Positions 27,597 to 36,697 of a stretch of DNA of 64,000 nt are shown one piece after another. Numbering within the stretch: position 1 is the stretch's first letter; each line of letters starts with the position of its first letter. This stretch comes from Rippkaea orientalis PCC 8801. Its GTDB lineage: Bacteria > Cyanobacteriota > Cyanobacteriia > Cyanobacteriales > Microcystaceae. Location: assembly GCF_000021805.1 (NCBI RefSeq), contig NC_011726.1, positions 744,001-808,000 on the forward strand, given 5' to 3'. The position numbers and the translations under genes were made by a program. Below the pieces are notes generated by a model. That model worked only from the letters and a program-made list of their open reading frames with translations. It made no database searches and was not told the DNA's origin.

Positions 27597-28367
27597 ATGA
27601 TTTTGCATCTTCAAGCCTTATTAAACACTCCAAAAAATGAACTTATTACCCCTTGGCATTGCCTAGCTTCTAGAACTCGTTTACTTTGCATTTTAATAGC
27701 TGTTTTTGCTATTGCTTTAACTCCTAATGGAAGATGGCAAACGTGGTTATTTTACGCTTTTGTTCTTTTACTAATTATTCTCTTAAGTCGCGTTTCTTTG
27801 AGTCAATTACTATCACGGGTAGCCGTTGAATTTCTTTTTGTGGGAGTGGTTTTATTAGGGACTTTATTTCGTCCCGAAGGACAAGTCATTTGGTCTTGGG
27901 GTATTCTTCAAATTACCACAACAGGAGTGATGGTATTAGGAAGTGTTACCCTCAAGGTTATTTTATCTTTACTTGCTCTCAATTTACTGATTTTAACGAC
28001 TCCAATTCCTGAAATTTTTCAAGGATTACTATCTTTAGGAATCCCTCCATTATTAGTTGCTATTATGGCATCAATGTACCGTTATATTGATGTTTTAATT
28101 CGAGAATTTACTACTATGAAACGGGCAGCAATGTCGCGTAATTTAATGATTAGTCGAGGCACAACTCGACTCATTATCGGTCATGCCATTGGTTCTTTAT
28201 TTATTCGTACCTATGAACGAGGAGAACGAATTTATCAAGCGATGTTAGCTAGAGGTTATGGAGGCCTTCCTAATCCTGCTAGTTTTACCAAGTACAAAAA
28301 ATGGGATATTTTTGCTTTGATTTTCACAGGAATTATAATCGTAATAGGACAACTCCTTTATTTATAG
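27597..28367 (+). CDS. cbiQ: ECF transporter transmembrane protein CbiQ
   Basis: A 256-aa protein with five or six membrane helices. The coupling motifs that contact the ATPase are visible in the last third: FTTMKRAAMSRNL and YERGERIYQAMLARGY (the A-R-G motif). It completes the membrane part of the metal ECF importer begun by cbiM. It abuts the convergent glycosyltransferase gene with no gap (28367/28368). The CbiO ATPase must be encoded elsewhere. Confidence 0.9.
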   Translation: MILHLQALLNTPKNELITPWHCLASRTRLLCILIAVFAIALTPNGRWQTWLFYAFVLLLIILLSRVSLSQLLSRVAVEFLFVGVVLLGTLFRPEGQVIWSWGILQITTTGVMVLGSVTLKVILSLLALNLLILTTPIPEIFQGLLSLGIPPLLVAIMASMYRYIDVLIREFTTMKRAAMSRNLMISRGTTRLIIGHAIGSLFIRTYERGERIYQAMLARGYGGLPNPASFTKYKKWDIFALIFTGIIIVIGQLLYL

Positions 28368-29522
28368 TTAACTGGGTAAAGACCGACGCATAACCATTTT
28401 ACCATGACTGGTTAGTTTAAATTCAACACCACGCCAAACAACGGTTCTTTGCGTAAAAGATAACCCCCAAAAGACTAAGCCAATTAAATCCCGAAAAGGT
28501 AATAAATAGAGACTTTTAATGGTTTCAAAATCTTTCATTTCCCAAGCAGTCATCGCTGCGGTAATTAAACGAATAATAATAGCTGATACCAAAACAGATA
28601 GCCCAATTATATCACCCCGAATTAAGGCAAACAATAGCGCAAAGGGAATGGCACGAATCAGGATAGTAGCGATAAAAGGAGTCGGTTTAGCTAAGTAAGT
28701 ATTCTGATCCCAATAGACTTGATGTGTCCACCAATTTTGCCAATTTTTTAAGTCTACAACAGCATCAATAATGTAGGGGACAAGTACCATTTTTTTACCA
28801 GAAGTCCACACTCGTCGTCCTATTTCGTAGTCTTCTACTAGATAATCTGCTAAACTTTCTAACCCCCCTAATTCGTCTAAGGTTGAACGTCGAATAGCAA
28901 TAGAAGGACCTAAACAAGCTTTAGATGTTCCGGTTACTTCTGCAAAGATAACACTTGGCATAAAGTCCGCATTCATGGTTAATAATTCCATTTTTTCAAA
29001 CCAGCGATCGCCTCGTGTTACTTTAAATAAAGTACAGACACAACCTACCTCAGAATTAGCTAAAGGTGCAACAATATTGCTGAGATAATCAGGTCGTAAA
29101 TGGGTATCACTATCGCTAATAATAATAATATCATGACGAGCTTCTTTAAGGGCTCCTAATAGGTTATTTACCTTACCATTTGCCCCCGCTTCAACGGTAC
29201 TAATTACCACGGAAATTCTCTCTTTACCAAATTCCTCTTGAATTTCTTTAATAATAGGAAAAGCGGGATCATTGGGATCTTGAACAGAGTAAATAACCTG
29301 GTATTCGGGATAGTTTTGGGTGGCAATTGTTCGCAGATTTAGTTTTAGATCTTTTTCTAACCCGCGTACTGGTTTGAGAACGGTGACGGGGGGAGTAAAC
29401 CCATTAAGGACTGTTCGGTTAGATTTTTTGAGGAAGCGTTGCGCTGTCCACACGGTTAATATTGAGAAGATGGAACCCCCTAAAATGGGGACTAAACACA
29501 GGGTTTGTAAGATATTCAACAT
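28368..29522 (-). CDS. GT21/HpnI-like membrane glycosyltransferase
   Basis: A 384-aa protein. An N-terminal membrane anchor (1-25) is followed by a GT-A domain: PPVTVLKPVRGLEKDLKLNL, IIIISDSDTHLRPDYL (the D-x-D metal site), a downstream acidic VEDYEIG, and WWTHQVYWDQN in place of the (Q/R)xxRW motif. Two or three C-terminal membrane helices follow. The family includes ceramide glucosyltransferase and hopanoid glucosaminyltransferase HpnI. A glycolipid product in the cytoplasmic membrane is likely, but no hopanoid genes are nearby, so the substrate is open. Confidence 0.82.
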   Translation of the reverse strand: MLNILQTLCLVPILGGSIFSILTVWTAQRFLKKSNRTVLNGFTPPVTVLKPVRGLEKDLKLNLRTIATQNYPEYQVIYSVQDPNDPAFPIIKEIQEEFGKERISVVISTVEAGANGKVNNLLGALKEARHDIIIISDSDTHLRPDYLSNIVAPLANSEVGCVCTLFKVTRGDRWFEKMELLTMNADFMPSVIFAEVTGTSKACLGPSIAIRRSTLDELGGLESLADYLVEDYEIGRRVWTSGKKMVLVPYIIDAVVDLKNWQNWWTHQVYWDQNTYLAKPTPFIATILIRAIPFALLFALIRGDIIGLSVLVSAIIIRLITAAMTAWEMKDFETIKSLYLLPFRDLIGLVFWGLSFTQRTVVWRGVEFKLTSHGKMVMRRSLPS

Positions 29523-29594
29523 TAATTAATTCCTCACACAGCAGGGTTGATGACGTTGGTAGGGAAATTATAGCTAAAATAGGTTTTAATTTCA

Positions 29595-29618
29595 CGCAGA
29601 GTCGCAGAGTCGCAGAGG
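29595..29618. repeat. Octanucleotide tandem repeat
   Basis: CGCAGAGT, CGCAGAGT and CGCAGAGG in tandem lie in the gap between the glycosyltransferase and DUF3226 genes. It resembles the short tandem repeats dispersed in cyanobacterial genomes. Confidence 0.65.
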
Positions 29619-29656
29619 AATTTTAGTGAGTTGTTGAGGGTTTGAATAAGAGATAA

Positions 29657-30301
29657 TTAGAGATCGTAGAGAGATTTAAACCAAGTAATAAAGCTTTTTG
29701 ATTTGGGGTGTTTTGGGTTTAATATTCTTGCTTTTACTGCAATATGTACTTGTTCTCCTGGGGACTCTTGCCATGCTAACCAAGTATGAATATGGGATTT
29801 ATCGGTATAACTTTCTTTGAATTTTGCTCCTTTGTTTTTTGCTTGTTGGACAACTTCTTGGGTATAGTCCCAGAGGGGATCATTTTCATTAATTAAATAG
29901 GCTAGAAAAGTTTCTAATATTCCTCTCATTTGATTGTCTGGCATCATCCAAATACCGAATTTTATATTATTATAAGTATGAATTAACCCTGTTTCTGGTA
30001 AGCTTTCAGGTAAATCAGTAATAGTTTTTATACAGACATTTCTAATACGTTGCCATTGTCTTGTAGGATATTCATCTGCATCAATTATTAATCCTAGAGA
30101 TACCAACCCTGAAGCATTCAATTCTGTATAAATTAAATCGGGATCAATAAGATTATCTATTCCACCATAAGGTTTAATGTAGACAATTGCTTCTTCTTTT
30201 TTTTCTCCCCAAGGGATACCATTTGCTTCAATTAATTCTGGAATAACTCTTTTATCTTCATCACCTTCTACTAAAAGTACCTTTAAAGGTTTTCTTGCCA
30301 T
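29657..30301 (-). CDS. DUF3226 (TOPRIM-like) protein, partner of the AAA ATPase
   Basis: A 214-aa protein. The N terminus shows a TOPRIM-like pattern: KVLLVEGDEDKRVIPELIE (the conserved Glu after the first strand) and then LGLIIDADEYPTRQW, an acidic D-x-D-E motif. C-terminally, GIWMMPDNQMRGILETFLAY is typical of DUF3226. TOPRIM folds serve in OLD-family nucleases and primases. It starts 2 nt after the ATPase stop codon, so translation is coupled. The pair resembles an OLD nuclease split into two genes. Function as a phage-defence or DNA-damage nuclease is inference. Confidence 0.85.
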   Translation of the reverse strand: MARKPLKVLLVEGDEDKRVIPELIEANGIPWGEKKEEAIVYIKPYGGIDNLIDPDLIYTELNASGLVSLGLIIDADEYPTRQWQRIRNVCIKTITDLPESLPETGLIHTYNNIKFGIWMMPDNQMRGILETFLAYLINENDPLWDYTQEVVQQAKNKGAKFKESYTDKSHIHTWLAWQESPGEQVHIAVKARILNPKHPKSKSFITWFKSLYDL

Positions 30302-30303
30302 TG

Positions 30304-31437
30304 TTAACGTACCTCAATCTCTCTTTCCGCAGCAATAACAATTTGTTGTTCGTTGAAAGTAACTGACTGTTTTTTATTAGATTCTATCCGTTGAATCGTG
30401 ATTTCATTAGGTTCAATTTCTTCACTTTGAATCAACCTAGCAAGACTTGTCCAACAATCACTATTATGGGTTGTGGCAAAAACTTGTATATTAAGTTTTC
30501 TCGCAGTTACTAAGATTACTTTCCACATATCAAATAAGGTAGTAAAGTGTAATCCTGTATCAATTTCATCAATTAATAATATACCATTTTCTAGATTTAC
30601 TATTGATAAAATAATAGCTAGTATTCGCCAGATACCATCTCCTAAACTGCCTATAGGAATAGGATTTTTTTGGTTTTTAAATTTTACTTTAAATCCCCCT
30701 CTTTCGCCAAATCTTCTAGAAGAAAATGAATACTTTTCTTGTCCAACAGCTGCAATTCTTTCAATGTCAGGTTCAATAATATTTAAAGACTCAATAATTA
30801 ACTTTTCGTCAGAAGTTAAAACCACATTATCAAATAAACTTGTTAGTTCTGTAGATTGTAAAGAAAAAGGACTAATCAGTTTAGTTTGAGTCATTTTATT
30901 GTTAGCAATTATCTTTGTAATTCTTCTAATATAATTACTATCAAGTCCATTATTAGCTGACAAAGGAAGTTTAACAGGGTCATTATGTAAATTGTTTCCA
31001 GTACAGTCGATAATTAAATCGAGGTTTCCTTCTTTTTCTAAATCTAGATTCTTGGGGTCAACACCTGTAAAATCACGACTAAGTTGTCTGGGATAAGATT
31101 CTATCGATAATGTTAATTTTTCTTCATAACCCTTATTTTTTCCAATCAAAGAAAATTGGATTCCTGGGAATATTTCATGTTGATAAAAAAGGTGACATAT
31201 ATCATATTCCTTTTGACTATTTTTTCTTTCATCTGTTGTCCATACATATTCCTGTCTATAGCGCATCAACTCTGATATTACTTCCAAATCACCATGAGAG
31301 GAAAAAATTTGTATGGCTTCTAAAACAGAAGTTTTACCGCTATTATTCTCGCCTACAAGTAAATTAATTCTACCTAAATTTTGTAATTCAAATTCATCAA
31401 AACACCTAAAATTTTCAATCTTTAATGATTGTAGCAT
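30304..31437 (-). CDS. AAA/ABC-type ATPase of the OLD/RecF class
   Basis: A 377-aa protein. It begins MLQSLKIENFRCFDEFELQN, with Walker A GENNSGKTS at about residues 30-38, signature-like SLGDGIWRILAI near 267, Walker B NGILLIDEIDTGLH near 287 and the switch His in QVFATTHNSDCW near 325. This is the AAA_15/AAA_21 class found in OLD nucleases, RloC, GajA and AriA. No nuclease domain is fused; the next gene supplies the TOPRIM-like module. AT-rich composition fits accessory DNA. Confidence 0.9.
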   Translation of the reverse strand: MLQSLKIENFRCFDEFELQNLGRINLLVGENNSGKTSVLEAIQIFSSHGDLEVISELMRYRQEYVWTTDERKNSQKEYDICHLFYQHEIFPGIQFSLIGKNKGYEEKLTLSIESYPRQLSRDFTGVDPKNLDLEKEGNLDLIIDCTGNNLHNDPVKLPLSANNGLDSNYIRRITKIIANNKMTQTKLISPFSLQSTELTSLFDNVVLTSDEKLIIESLNIIEPDIERIAAVGQEKYSFSSRRFGERGGFKVKFKNQKNPIPIGSLGDGIWRILAIILSIVNLENGILLIDEIDTGLHFTTLFDMWKVILVTARKLNIQVFATTHNSDCWTSLARLIQSEEIEPNEITIQRIESNKKQSVTFNEQQIVIAAEREIEVR

Positions 31438-31611
31438 TATCCAATAACTCCCTAATTACGGTTTAAATTGAATCATCCCTTTGATATAGGAGTCAATCAC
31501 GTTAAGTTAAGCTAAAGTTTAGAGCAATTATATCTCAATCTTAAAGCACTTTAAAAAACACTATCATTCTGTAAAGTTTGACTATTCTCCATTCCTTTGA
31601 ATTAAACCGCT

Positions 31612-32568
31612 TCAAGATAATTTTTGGCGGAGAAGCGTTAAAAGCTTGGTAAATTCAGCAGGTAAAGGTGCGATCGCTTCAATGGTGTTCCCCGTGACGG
31701 GATGCTCTAAAATTAGACGGTAGGCGTGTAAAGCCTGTCCTGATAGATTAACCCCCACAGACCCCCCAGAACTATAGAGAGGATCACCCACGATAGGATG
31801 ACCAATATAACTACTATGAACCCGTATTTGATGGGTACGTCCCGTTTCTAACCGAAATTCCACTAACGTATAGTTACCTAATCTTTCAACAATTTGCCAA
31901 TGGGTAATGGCTTCTCGTCCACCATTTTCCACTGGAACAACGGCCATTTTTTTGCGATCGCCTCGATGACGACCAATGGGTACGTTAATTGTCCCTTGAT
32001 GGGTGTCTTTATGACGGGGAACCCCGTAAACCACGCCTAAATACTCTCGTCGGGCAGTTTTGGCTTTTAGTTGTGCTTGTAGGTGTTGATGGGCATAATC
32101 GGTCTTAGCGACGACGATCGCCCCTGTGGTATCCTTATCGAGACGATGGACGATCCCTGGCCGTTGTACACCCCCAATTCCGACTAAATTGGGGCAGTGA
32201 TACAGTAACCCATGGACGAGGGTTCCACTGGTGTGTCCAGGGGCAGGATGAACGACTAACCCCGCAGATTTATTGATAATAATAAGGCTATCATCTTCGT
32301 AGAGAATATCAAGGGGAATAGGTTCGGGTTGGAGTTCCAAGGGTTCGGGAGGGGGGAGAAAAACCTGGAGGCGATCGCCTAAATTAACCTTGGTTTTTTT
32401 GTTAAGACAAACTTGATTATTGAGGTAAATATTCCCCTGTTCGATCAGTTTTTGTAGGTGAGAACGGGAGATCTGATCAAGGTTTTGGGACAACCAGAGA
32501 TCAATGCGATCGCCTTTGTCTTGGACGGTTAATTCAATTTGATTAGAAGGGTTTAAACATGAGTTCAT
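31612..32568 (-). CDS. RluA-family 23S rRNA pseudouridine synthase
   Basis: A 318-aa protein. An N-terminal S4 RNA-binding domain (LSQNLDQISRSHLQKLIEQG, IYLNNQ) precedes the catalytic domain with the RluA motif GIVHRLDKDTTGAIVVAKT, where the Asp is the nucleophile, and then TGRTHQIRVH. Size and S4 domain match RluD, which modifies helix 69 of 23S rRNA; several RluA paralogues exist, so the exact site is not certain. Confidence 0.92.
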   Translation of the reverse strand: MNSCLNPSNQIELTVQDKGDRIDLWLSQNLDQISRSHLQKLIEQGNIYLNNQVCLNKKTKVNLGDRLQVFLPPPEPLELQPEPIPLDILYEDDSLIIINKSAGLVVHPAPGHTSGTLVHGLLYHCPNLVGIGGVQRPGIVHRLDKDTTGAIVVAKTDYAHQHLQAQLKAKTARREYLGVVYGVPRHKDTHQGTINVPIGRHRGDRKKMAVVPVENGGREAITHWQIVERLGNYTLVEFRLETGRTHQIRVHSSYIGHPIVGDPLYSSGGSVGVNLSGQALHAYRLILEHPVTGNTIEAIAPLPAEFTKLLTLLRQKLS

Positions 32569-32962
32569 TAATGATAATTAGAGCAAAACTCATTGCTAAG
32601 AATGATGATTATTAACTTGGCTTGCTATTGAATTTTGATTTTTTGTTTTCTTTGATGCAAAGATTAGGCAAACACAATTGGAACATTGCTATTATACCAT
32701 ATTTTGATTGATATTGAAAATAACTTTTTTTAAGCTAAGATATTTTTCAGATTGTCTAAAAAACCCCCATCTTGACTAAGAGAAGAGTAAAATAGAAAAA
32801 GTTGTTCAGAGGTAATAAGTTTAACCTCTGGTCAAAGCCACAGGATTGAACAATAAATCATTACGAAACACGGTTTCTTGATAAATAGAGAAGCTTTATT
32901 TTATCTTGAAAATCACTTTTTCTGATCCCTCAATTAACCCTTAAAATCAGGATTTTTTTATT
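32569..32962. other. Divergent intergenic region, pseudouridine synthase/gdhA
   Basis: A 394-bp AT-rich region. It contains a hairpin-forming repeat CAGAGGT (32806-32812) and ACCTCTG (32823-32829) in the probable gdhA leader. The best near-match to an NtcA box, GTAATAAGTTTAAC inside that hairpin, lacks the second half-site. A TTGACT at 32771 has no good -10 partner. Confidence 0.4.
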
Positions 32963-34255
32963 ATGGGTGGACTATTAGCCGATGCCAGTAAAAGACTTGA
33001 ACAAGCCTTAAAATACGTTGAAATTTCTGAAGATGCCAGCGAACGATTAAAGTATCCTAAAACCAGTTTAAGTGTCTCTATTCCCGTCCGCATGGATGAT
33101 GGTTCTTTACGCATTTTTCAAGGGTATCGAGTGCGCTACGATGATACCAGGGGACCCGGTAAAGGAGGGGTACGTTATCATCCCAATGTCACCATGGATG
33201 AAGTGCAATCCCTAGCCTTTTGGATGACCTTTAAATGTGCTTTATTAAATTTACCGTTTGGAGGAGCAAAAGGGGGCATAACCATTAATCCCAAGGAATT
33301 ATCTAAGCAAGAATTAGAACGATTAAGTCGAGGCTATATTGAAGGTATTGCCGATTTTATTGGACCTGATATGGACATCCTTGCGCCCGATGTTTATACT
33401 AACGAAATGATCATGGGTTGGATGATGGATCAATATAGTATTATCCAACGTAAAATTAGCCCTGGGGTCGTAACAGGAAAACCCCAAACCATGGGAGGCA
33501 GTCAAGGAAGAGATCAAGCAACAGGAACAGGGGCTTTTTATGTCATTCAAGCCATGTTAGCTAAGTTTAATAAAGTGCCTCAAGAAACCACTATCGCTGT
33601 TCAAGGGTTTGGTAATGCCGGAAGTGTAGTCGCCCAATTATTATATAAAGCTGGCTATAAAGTCGTCGCGGTAAGTGATTCTCACGGTGGAATTTACGCG
33701 CCCCAAGGACTGGATATTCCCAGTATTATCGCTTATAAAAAAGAGCATCGAGGTATTAAAGCTATCTACTGCGAGGATACTGTTTGTGATATTGCTGAAC
33801 ACAAAACTTTAACTAATGAAGAATTATTAGCCCTTGATGTTGATGTTTTAATTCCGGCTGCGTTAGAAAATCAAATCACTGAAAAAAATGCCCATGAGAT
33901 TCAAGCAAAATACATTTTTGAAGTCGCTAATGGTCCAATTAATTCGGCAGCAGATGCCATTCTTGACCCCAAAGGAATCCATGTTTTTCCTGATATTTTA
34001 GTCAATGCAGGAGGCGTAACGGTTAGTTATTTTGAATGGGTACAAAACCGCAGTGGACTTTATTGGACATTGACAGAAGTTAACGAAAGAATGAAACAAA
34101 AAATGGTGGTTGAAGCTGAAAAAGTTTGGTTAATTTGTCAACAAAAAGGAGTATCTATGCGAACCGCCGCCTATATCCACGCTTTAAACCGTTTAGGAGA
34201 GGCCTTAGATGCGAAAGGAACTAGGGATTATTATGTTAATAACTTAAGTCATTAA
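32963..34255 (+). CDS. gdhA: Glutamate dehydrogenase (Glu/Leu/Phe/Val family)
   Basis: A 430-aa, full-length enzyme that interconverts glutamate and 2-oxoglutarate plus ammonium in the cytosol. The catalytic lysines lie in GPGKGGVRYHPNV and LPFGGAKGGITINP. The substrate-binding Asp is in GPDMDILAPDVYTN, the Rossmann glycines are in AVQGFGNAGSVVAQLLY, and the C-terminal ILVNAGGVTVSYFEW is present. The gene's last codons are part of a 45-bp duplication: the second copy, downstream, is split by the 34362-39296 element. Confidence 0.96.
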   Translation: MGGLLADASKRLEQALKYVEISEDASERLKYPKTSLSVSIPVRMDDGSLRIFQGYRVRYDDTRGPGKGGVRYHPNVTMDEVQSLAFWMTFKCALLNLPFGGAKGGITINPKELSKQELERLSRGYIEGIADFIGPDMDILAPDVYTNEMIMGWMMDQYSIIQRKISPGVVTGKPQTMGGSQGRDQATGTGAFYVIQAMLAKFNKVPQETTIAVQGFGNAGSVVAQLLYKAGYKVVAVSDSHGGIYAPQGLDIPSIIAYKKEHRGIKAIYCEDTVCDIAEHKTLTNEELLALDVDVLIPAALENQITEKNAHEIQAKYIFEVANGPINSAADAILDPKGIHVFPDILVNAGGVTVSYFEWVQNRSGLYWTLTEVNERMKQKMVVEAEKVWLICQQKGVSMRTAAYIHALNRLGEALDAKGTRDYYVNNLSH

Positions 34256-34265
34256 ACGAAAACAG
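34221..34265 (+). repeat. First copy of the 45-bp gdhA 3'-end duplication
   Basis: This stretch (last gdhA codons plus 10 nt) starts CTAGGGATTATTATG. A second copy is made of 34339-34361 joined to 39306-39327, i.e. it is interrupted by the mobile element. Joined, the copies agree at 44 of 45 positions (G at 34258, T at 39320). Confidence 0.9.
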
Positions 34266-34270
34266 GTTTT

Positions 34271-34335
34271 GTAGGGTGGGCAAAGTTTTCTACTTGACGG
34301 GTAGTCCAGATCAATCTCTGATTTGCCCACCCTAC
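34271..34335. repeat. Palindromic MITE-like repeat between the two gdhA 3'-end copies
   Basis: GTAGGGTGGGCAAA (34271-34284) and TTTGCCCACCCTAC (34322-34335) are perfect 14-bp inverted ends around a 37-bp centre. The same GTAGGGTG...CCCACCC type occurs at 11248-11272. Confidence 0.75.
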
Positions 34336-34361
34336 CGTCTAGGGATTATTATGTTAATAAC

Positions 34362-34391
34362 CTCACGGGGTGACAAGCTGGTTGAAACCTT
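34362..34391 (+). repeat. Left terminal inverted repeat of the cassette
   Basis: Thirty bases beginning CTCACGGGGTGAC, identical to the reverse complement of 39267-39296. The 9-bp target copy GTTAATAAC precedes it. Confidence 0.92.
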
Positions 34392-34514
34392 ATATTGGAA
34401 ACGAAAATATAAAGGTAAACAAGAAAAAGAGCCTTCCCAAACCAACCAATCTTTATTATTTCCTAACCATCCCTCTCTATTTCACCCTAATGAAGCCTAC
34501 TGCGATCGCCGATA

Positions 34515-36659
34515 CTATACGAGAGCTAGTAAAGTAGAGATTGCGGGTAATAACTTAGTACATTCTACAACCAGTTTAGTAGTTTCAGATAACCCTGATG
34601 TTATCCCCTTAAGAGCCATTATCGCTAGTTGAGCAGCTTTTTGCAATGCACTGTCTTCGGGCTTTTGTCCTAATTCTGCCAAAGTTTTTACCTGATCTAA
34701 AGCTAGAGCTTTGTTTTTATCTGGTAACTCTGTTTCGGACTCAATGGCAGCCTGTAATTTAGTTAGTAACTCTTTGAGACTCGGTTGATTCGGATCGGTT
34801 GATTCAGGCAGTTGGTTAATAGTGTTAGTAACATTGCCACTAATGCTCCCTAAATTGACTACACCGCTAATATCGCGGGCTGTAAAATTAATTGAACTTT
34901 TTTCAGACACGGTATCCCCCATTTGATAGTAAGTTTCAACGTAAAATTTTTTGCCTTGAATAGCAGAATTTACCATTCGTTCTAAACTACGGATTCGTTC
35001 GTCCTTTTCTGCCATTCCCGCTAACAGTGCTTGGATATCTTTATAGGGTAACGCGGAAATTTCTCGATAGCGCTCAAAATACTCTGCACTCAGTTGAGAT
35101 TGGTTTACTGTCTCTGTAACAACGGCTTGAAGCCGCACTTTTTCATCCCCTCGTCCCTCAAGGGCAACCACTTCTAGCCCTGCATCGGGATATTGTTCAG
35201 AGAGTTGTTTGAGAGTGATCGCGGCTGCACTGGGATCAATTCCTTCGTAGTGGTATAAATCAAGGGTTTTAAATGTACTCGCCATCTTACGAGGATCTAT
35301 ATTTTGTTGTCGATAGAGATCCAGCGTCTTGATGATAGGAGCAATAAAATCAGAGAAATCACCCTCTCTAAAAGTCTCTTGTCTATTGTCTGGTTTTCGC
35401 CAGGGGTCAGGATCTTCCTTTGTCGGTAGGCGCACATAGACATACTCGCATCTTACTTGTTGTAGCTGGGTGTCGGTAGAGATTGCCCAATCCTGGATGC
35501 AGACACCTGTTAAAATGGCATGGGTGAGATCGCTTCCGTATAGTCGTGTCTGTACAAGTTTTGCTCTGGAAAGATCAGCGTCTTGTAAAGTTGCTTCACT
35601 GAGATCTGCTCCGATAAAACTGGCATCTACTAGGTTGGCATTTTTAAAATTCAAGCCTCTCAAATCTTGGTAGTCATAGAATTCACCCTCTCCGTTTTTA
35701 GAAATAACCAACTGTCGCAAGGAAGGGTTTTCTAGATAAGTATTCTCAACACCAGCTAGATCGAGATTTGTAGCTTGAAACCAGCAAGTTCGTTTGAGAA
35801 TTGCTTTTCTAAAATCTGTGTTCTGGAGTTTAGCTTCAGTGAAGTCAGCATCAGTTAAGTTAGCTCCTCGGAAACTGGTTCCCATTGCCGTACAACTAGC
35901 ATTGGCAATTGCTCGAACTAAGTCATATTTTTTATCTCCAGCCATTGCTCGTATACCAATATAGACACTAAGACCCAACAAGCCAATGCTCACAATAAAA
36001 GCCATTATTAGGGATACAGATACAAATTCCTGTCGAATTCCTTTAACTCCCTTGATAGCTCCAGCGATTGCTCCAGCTACGGCTGGGATTGCAAATAGAA
36101 TAAGTGCCCTATTTTTTTTTGTAATAGATAGAAAAATAGCTTGAACTAAAGCTCCGAGTAAAATACTCGCAACTATGACGGCAATTACAAAAAACTGAAT
36201 TAAAGCATCTGCGCCAACCCTGTAATCATATTGATAGGCAATTATGGCAGTTATAACAGCAAAAACTATTGCAAGAATTGCTAAACTTATTCCTATTCCT
36301 TGGCGAATTATTATAACAATGAAACTAATAGAAGTTAGCAGACCTATAATGACAAGTATTTGCCTTGCCAAAATTCTTTCTTGAGATGATGATAATAAGC
36401 TGACTACCAATCCTATAAAAGTTTCTGCATATCCGGCAATCAATCCTGAAAGAGCCGCAAGAATCACAAAAATAGAGATTAAGCTAGCTAAACCATAAAA
36501 ACTTAAGCCAGCTTTTGCATGACTAAAGTTAGCACCTGTCAGAGTGGCGTTAGCAAAGTTTACACCTCGAATGTTAGCGCATCTGAAGTCTGCGCCTGTA
36601 AGGTTTTGTCCTTTAAAAGAACGTCCACTGAGATTCGCTTGATTAAAATTAAAAGTCAT
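34515..36659 (-). CDS. Pentapeptide-repeat membrane protein with C-terminal helical domain (cassette passenger)
   Basis: A 714-aa protein. Pentapeptide repeats at about 8-48 (ANLSGRSFKGQNLTGADF) are followed by some six to eight membrane helices (50-240), a second pentapeptide block (about 258-390; GANLTDADFTEAKLQNTDF), a soluble region, and a C-terminal domain with GVVNLGSISGNVTNTINQLP and a helical Leu/Ala-rich end. That GSISGNVTN...ELL segment also recurs in other multidomain cyanobacterial proteins. The repeat solenoids probably scaffold at the membrane. It lies 38 nt after the HEAT gene, forming a two-gene operon that fills the mobile cassette. No catalytic motif is seen; function unknown. 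Confidence 0.85.
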   Translation of the reverse strand: MTFNFNQANLSGRSFKGQNLTGADFRCANIRGVNFANATLTGANFSHAKAGLSFYGLASLISIFVILAALSGLIAGYAETFIGLVVSLLSSSQERILARQILVIIGLLTSISFIVIIIRQGIGISLAILAIVFAVITAIIAYQYDYRVGADALIQFFVIAVIVASILLGALVQAIFLSITKKNRALILFAIPAVAGAIAGAIKGVKGIRQEFVSVSLIMAFIVSIGLLGLSVYIGIRAMAGDKKYDLVRAIANASCTAMGTSFRGANLTDADFTEAKLQNTDFRKAILKRTCWFQATNLDLAGVENTYLENPSLRQLVISKNGEGEFYDYQDLRGLNFKNANLVDASFIGADLSEATLQDADLSRAKLVQTRLYGSDLTHAILTGVCIQDWAISTDTQLQQVRCEYVYVRLPTKEDPDPWRKPDNRQETFREGDFSDFIAPIIKTLDLYRQQNIDPRKMASTFKTLDLYHYEGIDPSAAAITLKQLSEQYPDAGLEVVALEGRGDEKVRLQAVVTETVNQSQLSAEYFERYREISALPYKDIQALLAGMAEKDERIRSLERMVNSAIQGKKFYVETYYQMGDTVSEKSSINFTARDISGVVNLGSISGNVTNTINQLPESTDPNQPSLKELLTKLQAAIESETELPDKNKALALDQVKTLAELGQKPEDSALQKAAQLAIMALKGITSGLSETTKLVVECTKLLPAISTLLALV

Positions 36660-36697
36660 AGTTCAGCCAAACAACAAAAATCAGAAAAATATGTTAC

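Noticed and set aside
29595-29618. CRISPR-like repetition
   Set aside because: Units are 8 bp and directly adjacent with no spacers; a simple tandem repeat.
32800-32835. NtcA box upstream of gdhA
   Set aside because: GTAATAAGTTTAAC has only one half of GTA-N8-TAC; not enough to call.
34276-34632. Open frame of 118 codons on the plus strand after gdhA
   Set aside because: It spans the palindromic repeat, the target duplication and the cassette end and runs antisense into the pentapeptide gene; its residues follow the repeats rather than a protein pattern.
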